The notes: generated by a model not told the origin, from the sequence alone. DNA of 8,069 bases from Clostridiales bacterium UBA4959 (GCA_002397345.1 DHAH01000103.1:4808-12876), one strand, 5' to 3'. Positions 1 to 6,313 are shown, counted from the stretch's first letter. Numbers and translations: made by a program.

Positions 1-240
1 CCGCACGCAAGCTGCTTCCGTGCCGAATACGCGCGCCCACACGCGGTCGAGCGCGTCGCGACCCCGGTCGTCATAACCGTAACCGGAGGTCATGGCGAAC
101 ATCGAATCGGACACACGCTCCTCACGGAAGGCGTCGAGCACCCGCTCGGTCACCTTTGCCGCGACAGCGTCAGCGGCGTCAAAATAATCGCGCAGCACAT
201 GTGTCGCTTTGTTGTCGATTTGTAAAATGTTATTATTCAT
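1..240 (-). CDS. Methionine gamma-lyase family PLP enzyme (YnbB / 'aluminum resistance protein' type), N-terminal part only
   Basis: The first 80 codons of a gene that runs off the left edge are visible, from an ATG at 240. The stretch SGYGYDDRGRD at residues 52-62, followed by ALDRVWARVFGTEAACVR, is the characteristic N-terminal block of the PF06838 family (B. subtilis YnbB type), which are fold-type-I PLP enzymes of roughly 410-430 residues related to Cys/Met metabolism enzymes. About 340 residues, including the PLP lysine, lie outside the window. The in vivo reaction of this family is not settled. 'Methionine gamma-lyase' and 'aluminum resistance' are inherited names, so no substrate is claimed. 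The ribosome binding site is weak (GGA seven bases before the ATG). The leader carries a strong hairpin at 280-325. The 293-bp gap behind the M42 genes suggests this gene has its own promoter. Family assignment is firm; function is uncertain. Confidence 0.88.
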   Translation of the reverse strand, partial: MNNNILQIDNKATHVLRDYFDAADAVAAKVTERVLDAFREERVSDSMFAMTSGYGYDDRGRDALDRVWARVFGTEAACVR

Positions 241-279
241 GTTAATTTCCGAGCGGGGGACGGGGATACGGGGGATACG

Positions 280-325
280 CGTGGTGGAGAGCGGGGTCAA
301 GCAAGCTTAGCCCCGCTCTCCCACG
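280..325. repeat. Strong hairpin in the leader of the YnbB-type gene
   Basis: GAGAGCGGGG at 287-296 pairs perfectly with CCCCGCTCTC at 311-320 across a 14-nt loop. CGTGG (280-284) and CCACG (321-325) extend the stem to 15 bp with a 2-nt bulge. No T-run follows immediately on either strand (a TTATTTTTT stretch on the plus strand starts about 20 nt further on), so it is not a canonical intrinsic terminator. On the minus strand it would sit in the 5' leader of the downstream gene, about 40 nt before its ATG, where it could affect RNA stability or translation. Confidence 0.6.
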
Positions 326-486
326 TCCCCGAAAATATGGGATTTATTTTTTAATATGCTTCAAACAAAATAATGATATTATCATCGCTATGCCACCCAT
401 CCGAGTATGACACATAATCGTGTGGCGTATTTGTTTTATGCCGATAGAACATTTTTAATTAATTTATCCCTTTTATTGCGGGTTTT

Positions 487-505
487 GGGGGGAGCTTCTC
501 CCCCC
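487..505 (-). terminator. Possible terminator hairpin after the M42 gene cluster
   Basis: GGGGGGAG (487-494) and CTCCCCCC (498-505) form a perfect 8-bp stem with a 3-nt loop, 28 nt beyond the stop codon of the last M42 gene. On the minus strand it is followed by AAAACCCG, not a U-tract, so it lacks the tail of a standard Rho-independent terminator. It overlaps the right arm of the long inverted repeat by two bases. It is the best candidate for the 3' end of the operon transcript, but may instead belong to the repeat structure. Confidence 0.35.
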
Positions 506-533
506 ACGCGTATCCCCGTCCCCCGCGTTCCTA

Positions 534-1529
534 TTATTTTTCGAGATATTTTACGAACAATGCCACACAAGCTTCTACATCGGCAAGGTCGCACAGCTCC
601 ACGCTTGAGTGGACGTAGCGCGTCGGAACCGACAGCGCTCCCGCGATCGCGCCCGATCCGGAAAGCTGCATTTGGCTGGTGTCGGTGCCGCCGTATTGCA
701 GGATTTCAAGCTGGTGCGGTATGTTGTTCGATTTTGCAAGTTCTGTCAGTTCGGCGACCAATTCAGGCGCGCAGATCACCGACGCGTCTTTGATTTTTAT
801 CGCCGCTCCGCCGCCTACTTTAACCGCCATAGGTTTCGAGCCGGGCACGTCGCCCGTACCGGTCACGTCGCACGCGAAAGCTATGTCGGGCATGACACCG
901 AACGCGGAAGTACGCGCACCCCGGCAGCCGACCTCCTCCTGTACGGTGAAGGCGAAATATACGTCGTCGGCGTTGTTTTTCAGGCGGCGCATGACCTCGA
1001 CGAGCACCGCGCAGCCGATTTTATCGTCCAACGGACGTCCGGCGATCCTGCCGTTCGCCAGCTCGTGGAGCTGCGGGGCGACGGCGGCGCGCATACCGAT
1101 CTGAACCAGCTTCTCAGCGCCCGCGCGGTCGGAGCAGCCGATATCGATGTAAAATTTATCGGCGTCGTATTCGCTCGTTTTGGCATCGCTGTCGGGCACA
1201 AGCACGCCCATCACGCCGTTTTCAAACTTAACGACCGAAAACGCGCAGGAGATCCAGCTTATACCACCGATAGGCGCGATGCGGATAAAGCCTTTATCAT
1301 CGATAAAAGTGACAAGAAAGCCAATCTCATCAGCGTGCGCGGCAAACATGATTTTACGCGGGTTGGGCGATTTGCCGTTACTTTTGCGCAGCGCGATAAG
1401 ATTGCCCATCGCGTCGCGGCGTATCTCGTCGGCGAAGGGCTTTATTTCGGCTTCAATAACGTCGGCGACGGGCTTTTCGCCGCCGGAAACAGATTGTGCG
1501 TCGAACAATTTTATTAATAATTCAACCAT
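534..1529 (-). CDS. M42 family metallopeptidase, third of three tandem copies
   Basis: Predicted cytoplasmic aminopeptidase of family M42 (glutamyl aminopeptidase/TET/FrvX type), 331 residues against a usual 330-360. M42 enzymes use two metal ions to remove N-terminal residues from short peptides and usually form hollow dodecamers. Numbered from the chosen start, the metal and catalytic set is complete: H65 and D67 in AAHADEIG, D168 in PLDDKIG, E198 and E199 in QEEVG, D221 in ACDVT, H307 in RYVHSS. I chose the ATG at 1529 because GAGGA (1538-1542) sits 8 nt before it, one nt after the upstream stop. An in-frame ATG at 1544 would add five residues but has no ribosome binding site. Unlike its two upstream paralogues it lacks the PxHLQKG segment and is shorter there (VPDSDAKTSEYD instead), which probably changes the substrate pocket or oligomer contacts. 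Last gene of the cluster. The substrate cannot be read from the sequence. Confidence 0.93.
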   Translation of the reverse strand: MVELLIKLFDAQSVSGGEKPVADVIEAEIKPFADEIRRDAMGNLIALRKSNGKSPNPRKIMFAAHADEIGFLVTFIDDKGFIRIAPIGGISWISCAFSVVKFENGVMGVLVPDSDAKTSEYDADKFYIDIGCSDRAGAEKLVQIGMRAAVAPQLHELANGRIAGRPLDDKIGCAVLVEVMRRLKNNADDVYFAFTVQEEVGCRGARTSAFGVMPDIAFACDVTGTGDVPGSKPMAVKVGGGAAIKIKDASVICAPELVAELTELAKSNNIPHQLEILQYGGTDTSQMQLSGSGAIAGALSVPTRYVHSSVELCDLADVEACVALFVKYLEK

Positions 1530-1530
1530 T

Positions 1531-2598
1531 TTATCGATCCTCATTCATTATAATATTAAAGATAAGTTCAGATACAGCAAAATAATCGTCGGCGCAGAAT
1601 ACGGTGGACGCCGAATGCAGATAACGGGTGGGCGCGGAAACCGCCAGCGTGAGAATGCCTTCACGCGTGCGGTGGATCGCTCCGGCGTCGTTGCCGCCCG
1701 AAACGTAACGCTTGAGCTGGCATTTGATATTATGTTTCTCTGCGATCGCCAGCGCCTGTTTTACAAGATCGCCGTTGTAGATCGTCGAGCGGTCCATCAG
1801 TGAGATCGCGCCACCGCCGCCCAGCTCGGCGACACGCAGTCCGGGCGCGACTCCCGCAAGATCGGCGACAGCCGTCGCCTCAAGCACAATTGCGCGGTCG
1901 GGATTAATGGCAAACGCGGCAGCGCGCGCGCCCGATAATCCGGTTTCTTCGCGCACGGTGAAAGCGAAATAAAGGTCGCGCGTCGGCTTGACACCTTCGG
2001 CGCGCAGGCGTTTTATAGTGTCGCACATCACCGCACAGCCGAAACGGTCGTCAATCGCTTTGCCGACATACAGATTCCCGCCCAGCGGAGAAAACTCGGT
2101 GACAAATGTGCCGTAGTCGCCGGGCGAAACATATTTTTCGGCGTCTTCACGGTTAGTCGCGCCGATATCAATGCACATGTCGTCGATTTTCGTCGGATTA
2201 TTGCGCTCGTCGCCCTTTTGCAGATGGATGGGCTTGGAAGCGATAACACCGACAGTGCGGGTACGCTCGGGAGCGCCGTTTTTCGGGTCATTGCCGACCA
2301 CGACGCGCTTCCCGCATAGTACGCGCGGATCGATGCCCACCGCGTCGAACTTCAGCATACCGTCGTCATCGATGTGCGTTATCATTAATCCGACCTCGTC
2401 GGTGTGCGCGGCGAGCATCAAACGCTCGTTGCTGCCGCGTCCCCGTACGACGGCGATCTGGTTGCCCAGTTTGTCGGTATAAAGCTCGTCGCAGCAGTCT
2501 TCAAGCTCGGCGCTTATTATCTCTTTAACTTCATGTTCGCAGCCGGTCGGTCCGAATGCCTCGGACAAGCGGCGCAGTAAATTAAAACGGCTGTCCAT
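1531..2598 (-). CDS. M42 family metallopeptidase, second of three tandem copies
   Basis: Predicted di-metal aminopeptidase of family M42, 355 residues, full length. The ligand and catalytic residues are present: H65 and D67 in AAHTDEVG, D183 in AIDDRFG, E217 and E218 in REETG, E240 in VLEATAVAD, H328 in RYLHSA. The ligand at 240 is Glu, whereas both neighbouring paralogues have Asp at this position. The EAT-x-x-AD version is a recognised variant of the family, so activity is not in doubt, but it marks a separate subgroup. The PIHLQKG motif (123-129) is present. The ATG directly abuts the TAA of the first M42 gene, and a near-perfect ribosome binding site (AAGGGGGTG) lies inside that gene's last codons. 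Expected to act in the cytoplasm on peptides released by larger proteases. The specificity is unknown. Confidence 0.94.
   Translation of the reverse strand: MDSRFNLLRRLSEAFGPTGCEHEVKEIISAELEDCCDELYTDKLGNQIAVVRGRGSNERLMLAAHTDEVGLMITHIDDDGMLKFDAVGIDPRVLCGKRVVVGNDPKNGAPERTRTVGVIASKPIHLQKGDERNNPTKIDDMCIDIGATNREDAEKYVSPGDYGTFVTEFSPLGGNLYVGKAIDDRFGCAVMCDTIKRLRAEGVKPTRDLYFAFTVREETGLSGARAAAFAINPDRAIVLEATAVADLAGVAPGLRVAELGGGGAISLMDRSTIYNGDLVKQALAIAEKHNIKCQLKRYVSGGNDAGAIHRTREGILTLAVSAPTRYLHSASTVFCADDYFAVSELIFNIIMNEDR
1538..1542 (-). promoter_or_regulatory. Ribosome binding site deciding the start of the third M42 gene
   Basis: GAGGA on the minus strand lies inside the last codons of the second M42 gene, 8 nt before the ATG at 1529. 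It supports that start over the ATG at 1544 and suggests translational coupling of the two genes. Confidence 0.6.
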
Positions 2599-3660
2599 TT
2601 ATATGGCACCCCCTTCACGTATAAATGCGGCGATAAGCTCGGCGGTCATACGCACGTCGGCGAGATCGATAACCTCAGCGCAGGAGTGCATGTAACGCAG
2701 CGGTATGCTCATAACGGCGACAGGCACGCCCTCGCCGGTCAGGTGGATGTGGTCGCCGTTGGTGCCGGTGTATGTGGCTTCGACAATGGTTTGCAGCTTC
2801 ATTTCTTTGGTTTTAGCGAATTCAACGAGCCTTCCGGTGAACGCGCGGTCGGTTGCCATCGAAATTGAAACCGATGGTCCGCCGCCCAACGCGACCGATT
2901 TGTGGCGAGGCGTGTCGGGCCCGCGCGCGAAATCAACATCGAGCGCGATCGCGCAGTCGGGCTTCAATCCGAACGTGCCGGTGACAGCTCCGGTGCCGCC
3001 TGTTTCCTCCATCGCGGAAAAAAGCGCGTAAACGTCGCAGTCGAGTTCCGCGTCGTTGAGCAGCGCGGCGGCGGCGATGATTGCGGCGACGCACGACTTG
3101 TCATCGAGCGATTTGCCGGCGATCCGCCCGTTTTTCAGTTCGGTGATTTGAGAAGTGAAGGTGACGGGCGTGCCGATCGGCGCCAGCTCACGCAGTTCTG
3201 CGACAGTAAATCCCGTATCAATGTAGAGTTTTTCGAGCGCGGGCAGTTTGTCCGCATCACCGCCTTTTTGGAGGTGCGGCGGGGTGGAGGTGATGACGCC
3301 GCCAATAGGACGCTTGCCCCAAACGGTGACCTGCGTGCTGGGCAGTAGGCGCGTGTCAACGCCGCCAACGGTTACAAAGCCTAAAAATCCGCGCGTATCG
3401 TCGCCCCCGTTTTCAACTGAGGGAACGATATCGCGGATTAAAAAACCGATCTCGTCGATATGCGCGTCAAGCAGGAACTTTTTCGCGCCGGGCTTGCCGC
3501 AGCGTTTTACATAAATGTGGTTGCCGACAGGCGTGTGCATCGCCTCGTCAAAATAGGGCAGCGCGAGCTTGTCAAGCGCGTCGGCGGCGCTCTTTTCGAA
3601 ACCCGACACCGTCGGGATCGCGCACAACTCGGCAATTAATTTTTGAATGTCAATTTCCAA
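2599..3660 (-). CDS. M42 family metallopeptidase, first of three tandem copies
   Basis: Predicted cytoplasmic M42 aminopeptidase of 353 residues, full length. The catalytic and metal positions are H67 and D69 in DAHIDEIG, D186 in SLDDKSC, E218 and E219 in MEETG, D241 in ALDVDFA, H325 in RYMHSC. The PPHLQKG motif is at 127-133. The usual glycine after the DDK/R motif is replaced by Ser-Cys (SLDDKSCV), and a second Asp (D243) follows the ligand Asp; neither change removes a ligand. The start is a TTG at 3660. AAGGAG precedes it by 11 nt, rather long, and there is no ATG or GTG close to the ribosome binding site, so TTG is the best choice. The gene follows murD after 20 nt and directly abuts the second M42 gene, so it belongs to the same transcript. 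Whether the three products form mixed particles is open. Confidence 0.93.
   Translation of the reverse strand: MEIDIQKLIAELCAIPTVSGFEKSAADALDKLALPYFDEAMHTPVGNHIYVKRCGKPGAKKFLLDAHIDEIGFLIRDIVPSVENGGDDTRGFLGFVTVGGVDTRLLPSTQVTVWGKRPIGGVITSTPPHLQKGGDADKLPALEKLYIDTGFTVAELRELAPIGTPVTFTSQITELKNGRIAGKSLDDKSCVAAIIAAAALLNDAELDCDVYALFSAMEETGGTGAVTGTFGLKPDCAIALDVDFARGPDTPRHKSVALGGGPSVSISMATDRAFTGRLVEFAKTKEMKLQTIVEATYTGTNGDHIHLTGEGVPVAVMSIPLRYMHSCAEVIDLADVRMTAELIAAFIREGGAI
2607..2616 (-). promoter_or_regulatory. Strong ribosome binding site of the second M42 gene
   Basis: GAAGGGGGTG on the minus strand, 8 nt before the ATG at 2598, differs from the ideal AAGGAGGTG at one base. It is embedded in the codons for the C-terminal EGGA of the upstream gene, and the TAA stop and ATG start are directly adjacent, so the two genes are probably translationally coupled. 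Confidence 0.6.
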
Positions 3661-3670
3661 AGTTATTATA

Positions 3671-3677
3671 TCTCCTT
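3671..3677 (-). promoter_or_regulatory. Ribosome binding site in the murD-M42 gap
   Basis: AAGGAGA on the minus strand occupies the 20-nt gap between the murD stop and the TTG start at 3660. It is a good match to the Shine-Dalgarno consensus at a slightly long spacing. No terminator fits in the gap, so murD and the first M42 gene should be co-transcribed. Confidence 0.55.
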
Positions 3678-3680
3678 ATA

Positions 3681-5105
3681 TTAATACCAGTTATTCACAA
3701 TATCGCAAAATCGATTTCCCCGCTCTTCGAAGTTGGTGAAAGCGTCATAACTGGCACAGGCGGGCGACAGAATCACCACATCACCGGGCTGCGCAAGCGA
3801 ACGCGCGGCTTCAACCGCCAAATCGAACTCCGGCTGGGCGGCGATAACGGGACGGGCGGATATCGAATCCGCCGCAATGTAATCGGGGCAAGAAAGCAGC
3901 GCGGCGCGGATTTTTTCCCCTGTTGCGCCGGTTAAAACAACGGCTTTCGTATACTTGCAGAGCGCTTCCGCCAGCGGCTCGAAGGGGATGTGCTTGTCAT
4001 AGCCGCCGCAGATGGCGATAACGCGTCGCCCAAACGACGACAGCGCGGCGGCGGTGCGCGTCGGGCTGGAGTCGATGGAGCTGTTGAAATATCTCACGCC
4101 TTCGTGTTCCCGCACAAATTGACAGCGGTGCTCAACGCCGCCGAAATTGCGCGCCAGCGGCTCGAATTTATCCTGGGATACAAGACCGTGCAGCGCCGCG
4201 AAAGCCGCCATATAATTTGACGCGTTATGAACGCCGGGCAACAAGATGCTGTCGGTGCCGATTAAGCGCTGAGGATTGCCGTTCAGCCCAGCATAAAAAA
4301 TATCATTTCCACGCTGGAATACGCGCGCAAAACGCTCAGGCTCGACGGCGGGGTCATTGGGCAATTTGTCCGTGCGGAACAATGTCACAGATACTCCCGG
4401 TGCGGCTTCGTCAACCATCGCGCGCGTCACGTCACAGGACGCGTTCAGCACCAGTCGTGAACCGGGCTTTTGATATCGGAAGATGTTGCGTTTGGCGTCG
4501 GTATACTCCGCCATATCCGTATGATAATCGAGGTGATTGGGCGTTACATTGGTAATCACCGCTATATCGGGTGAGCGCCGCATTGTCTGGAGCTGAAAGC
4601 TCGACAGCTCGACGGCGCAAAAACAGTCGGGCGTAATTTCGCCCAGACGCGGTAGCAGGGGCGCGCCGATGTTGCCCCCCACGAACACGCGGTTTGCGCC
4701 ATATTCGGCTTCAAGCAATTTATAAATGATAGTTGTGGTCGTAGTTTTGCCGTCGCTGCCCGTCACGCCGATGATGGGGCAGGGGCACAGCTCGAAAAAC
4801 AACTCCATCTCGGAGGTCAGTTCCGCGCCCCCCGCCACTGCCTCGAGCAGCTCGGGCTTGTCAAACCGTATCCCCGGCGAGCGGAAAATCACGCGGTCGG
4901 TGATGTTTTTTAAATAATCTTCACCGCAGACGAGCTTAACGCCGCGGCTCTCAAGCTCATCGGCGACTGCGCCCAGCTCGGCGCGGCGCTTTTTATCGCG
5001 CGCGGTGATAATCGCTCCCCGGCAGAGTAACCAATCTATGAGCGGGCGGTTCGATACCCCCAACCCCAACACCGAAACGGTGACGCCTTTAAATGCTGTT
5101 GTCAA
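3681..5105 (-). CDS. murD: UDP-N-acetylmuramoyl-L-alanine--D-glutamate ligase (MurD)
   Basis: Cytoplasmic Mur ligase that adds D-glutamate to UDP-MurNAc-L-Ala with ATP, the second amino-acid step of peptidoglycan precursor synthesis. At 474 residues it is slightly longer than typical (about 440-460). The N-terminal Rossmann domain has GLGVSNR at 14-20. The ATP-binding P-loop is GVTGSDGKTTTT at 113-124 with K120. E166 lies in VELSSFQL, H191 in NVTPNHLDYH, and the probable carbamylated lysine is K205 (TDAKRNIF). HNASN is at 293-297. The C-terminal domain has GGVEHRCQ (322-329), GGYDKHIPF with K371 (equivalent of E. coli K348) and SPACASYDAFTNF with S452 and F459. The usual Asp in the NDS motif is Ser here (NSSIDSSPTR, 341-350). 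The TTG start at 5105 overlaps the TGA of the upstream gene by 4 nt, with GGGGTG five bases before it. No other division or cell-wall cluster gene is adjacent, so murD here sits outside the usual dcw cluster. Confidence 0.96.
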   Translation of the reverse strand: MTTAFKGVTVSVLGLGVSNRPLIDWLLCRGAIITARDKKRRAELGAVADELESRGVKLVCGEDYLKNITDRVIFRSPGIRFDKPELLEAVAGGAELTSEMELFFELCPCPIIGVTGSDGKTTTTTIIYKLLEAEYGANRVFVGGNIGAPLLPRLGEITPDCFCAVELSSFQLQTMRRSPDIAVITNVTPNHLDYHTDMAEYTDAKRNIFRYQKPGSRLVLNASCDVTRAMVDEAAPGVSVTLFRTDKLPNDPAVEPERFARVFQRGNDIFYAGLNGNPQRLIGTDSILLPGVHNASNYMAAFAALHGLVSQDKFEPLARNFGGVEHRCQFVREHEGVRYFNSSIDSSPTRTAAALSSFGRRVIAICGGYDKHIPFEPLAEALCKYTKAVVLTGATGEKIRAALLSCPDYIAADSISARPVIAAQPEFDLAVEAARSLAQPGDVVILSPACASYDAFTNFEERGNRFCDIVNNWY

Positions 5106-6274
5106 TTGTTCACCCCATAATGTTGTTTTGCGTATGCGACCGCAAGATCAACGACGCGCCCGTAGCTGCGGCTGCCTTCAGCTTGACCTTGAATCTTTAA
5201 AAATGTGTCGTTTATCGTATCGGATACTTTTGAAACTTTTGATTCGCGGTATTTTTCGAAAAATTTGTTATAAGCGATGAATTCGCCTTTTATTTTACGG
5301 TCAGCACCGTTCCACAGGTATCTGTATGCGCTCTGATCAGCCAAAGCGAGCGCATTCATCACATAACCGAGCAGATTTACGTAACCGCTGTATAAAATAT
5401 ATGGGTCGTCGGATTCCATGCAGACGAGAAACGCCATGAAATTCGCCTCGTCCTCGCGCGCGATGCCGCGCTGGTGTGAAAATTCGTGCGCGGCGGTGTA
5501 GGGCAGCATGTAGTCGGGGAAATTGGTGTTCAGGTTAGCCTCTCCCGTAAAATAGCTGTATACACCGGAGATATGCGTGTAGGTCATCGGCTCGGACAAT
5601 ACGATTTGCTTGATATTTGTGCGCATCGACTGCACGAACGGATATTTTTCGCACGTCGCGGCATAGGCGTCGTTCAGCTTTTTATTCATTTCCCCAAGCG
5701 AATAGGGCATCTTCGACGACGCGCCGTAAATGAAATTCACCGTGCCGATTACGCCGTCCAGCCGTTTCATCAGCTCGGATGCGGTCGCCGTCAGCTCGCC
5801 CGCCGTTACATCACGTCTGTCGATCCCCAGCTTGACCTCGAGCGTCGAGCCGCGGTAGGCGGTCGCGAAGTTTAGTACAAACATCGAAAAAAGCAGCGAA
5901 ATGAGCGACAACAACGCGAAAATCAATCGGCAATTTTCCGCCGTCGAGCGTTTCGACAGCCTGACCGCGCGGATAATAACCCACACGACGAATATCGGCA
6001 GGCAGAAGACAACCGTTTCGGCAAGCGAAAATGGCAAGAAATTCGTAATCTTCGCCAACGTGAAACGGGACATCGAGCTTATATTGCGGTTAAAAAAGTC
6101 GGAGAAAGCGACGCTGTGGTATGAGAAAAAAAGCACCGCTCCCGAAATGAGTGCCAGAATGAGCAGCGCAAATGATACGGGGTGGATGTAATCGAAGAAG
6201 CGTTTCGGTTTAGGCGAATCGGGCGAAGGTACTGTTTCAACGGGTTGTAGGGTGGAATTATTTATATCATCCAT
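5102..6274 (-). CDS. DUF3810 domain-containing membrane protein, putative zinc metallopeptidase
   Basis: 390-residue membrane protein. After a proline-rich, basic N-terminal tail (about 1-30) come three hydrophobic segments at about 32-52, 84-104 and 116-138. The basic stretch RAVRLSKRS at 102-110 lies between the second and third, so the positive-inside rule places the 250-residue C-terminal part outside the cytoplasm. That part carries HEFSHQRGIAREDEANF at 263-279, an HExxH zinc-binding motif with E276 (or E274) as likely third ligand; this is the hallmark of the DUF3810 family. The family is predicted to be peptidase-like, and no substrate is established. The start at 6274 is the only ATG in place. 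AAAGGAG lies 13 nt upstream, longer than optimal. The 3' end overlaps the murD start by 4 nt, suggesting coupled expression and perhaps an envelope role, which is inference. Confidence 0.9.
   Translation of the reverse strand: MDDINNSTLQPVETVPSPDSPKPKRFFDYIHPVSFALLILALISGAVLFFSYHSVAFSDFFNRNISSMSRFTLAKITNFLPFSLAETVVFCLPIFVVWVIIRAVRLSKRSTAENCRLIFALLSLISLLFSMFVLNFATAYRGSTLEVKLGIDRRDVTAGELTATASELMKRLDGVIGTVNFIYGASSKMPYSLGEMNKKLNDAYAATCEKYPFVQSMRTNIKQIVLSEPMTYTHISGVYSYFTGEANLNTNFPDYMLPYTAAHEFSHQRGIAREDEANFMAFLVCMESDDPYILYSGYVNLLGYVMNALALADQSAYRYLWNGADRKIKGEFIAYNKFFEKYRESKVSKVSDTINDTFLKIQGQAEGSRSYGRVVDLAVAYAKQHYGVNN
5111..5116 (-). promoter_or_regulatory. Ribosome binding site supporting the TTG start of murD
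   Basis: GGGGTG on the minus strand, five bases before the TTG at 5105, lies within the last codons of the DUF3810 gene. The stop and start share TTGA, so ribosomes ending on the upstream gene can re-initiate on murD. Confidence 0.55.
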
Positions 6275-6287
6275 TTATATGGCCACG

Positions 6288-6294
6288 CTCCTTT
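6288..6294 (-). promoter_or_regulatory. Distant ribosome binding site of the DUF3810 gene
   Basis: AAAGGAG on the minus strand is the only Shine-Dalgarno match ahead of the ATG at 6274, but the 13-nt spacing is longer than usual. An in-frame TAA immediately precedes the ATG, so no earlier start in that frame is possible. Confidence 0.4.
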
Positions 6295-6313
6295 GCAGAA
6301 TGAACCCGAATAT

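Larger units (their letters stand above)
253..526. repeat. Imperfect long-range inverted repeat bounding the intergenic segment
   Basis: The right arm at 504-526 (23 nt, CCACGCGTATCCCC then GTCCCCCGC) is the reverse complement of the left arm at 253-284. The left arm carries a 9-nt insertion (270-278, GGGGGATAC) that repeats the adjacent GGGGATAC. About 220 bp of mainly AT-rich DNA separates the arms. The arrangement could be the terminal repeats of a small non-autonomous element, or the base of a folded RNA. There is no transposase and no convincing target-site duplication. The arms are read directly; what they do is not known. Confidence 0.6.
241..533. other. Intergenic region with inverted repeats
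   Basis: This 293-bp gap lies between the last M42 gene and the YnbB-type gene. I see no convincing gene in it on either strand. It holds GC-rich inverted-repeat arms near both ends (253-284 and 504-526), a long hairpin at 280-325, a short G6/C6 hairpin at 487-505, and an AT-rich core (about 331-480). The core contains a 13-bp dyad, ATGATA-T-TATCAT, at 373-385. A promoter for the YnbB-type gene should lie in this core, but I found only weak matches, such as TTAATT and CATAAA separated by 16 nt on the minus strand, and do not call one. No tRNA or recognised riboswitch core was seen. Confidence 0.7.

Noticed and set aside
241..533. Riboswitch or T-box upstream of the YnbB-type gene
   Set aside because: I looked for T-box and SAM-type conserved cores because of the family's link to sulfur amino acids and found none; only simple hairpins are present.
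407..793. A plus-strand open frame starting in the intergenic region
   Set aside because: It has an Arg/Pro-rich, low-information translation, runs into the antisense of the third M42 gene, and has no ribosome binding site or homology that I recognise.
609..1517. A 302-codon open frame on the plus strand opposite the third M42 gene
   Set aside because: It lies wholly antisense to a gene with a complete set of family motifs, shows no recognisable domain, and is of the kind produced by GC-biased codons on the opposite strand. Similar antisense frames at 2902-3348 and 5486-5875 were set aside for the same reason.
1530..1544. Start of the third M42 gene at the ATG at 1544
   Set aside because: No ribosome binding site precedes it, whereas the ATG at 1529 has GAGGA at 8 nt. 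It cannot be excluded; the difference is only five residues.
6275..6286. A tiny leader frame GTG-GCC-ATA-TAA ending just before the DUF3810 ATG
   Set aside because: AAAGGAG is only one base from the GTG, too close for initiation, and nothing else supports a leader peptide.
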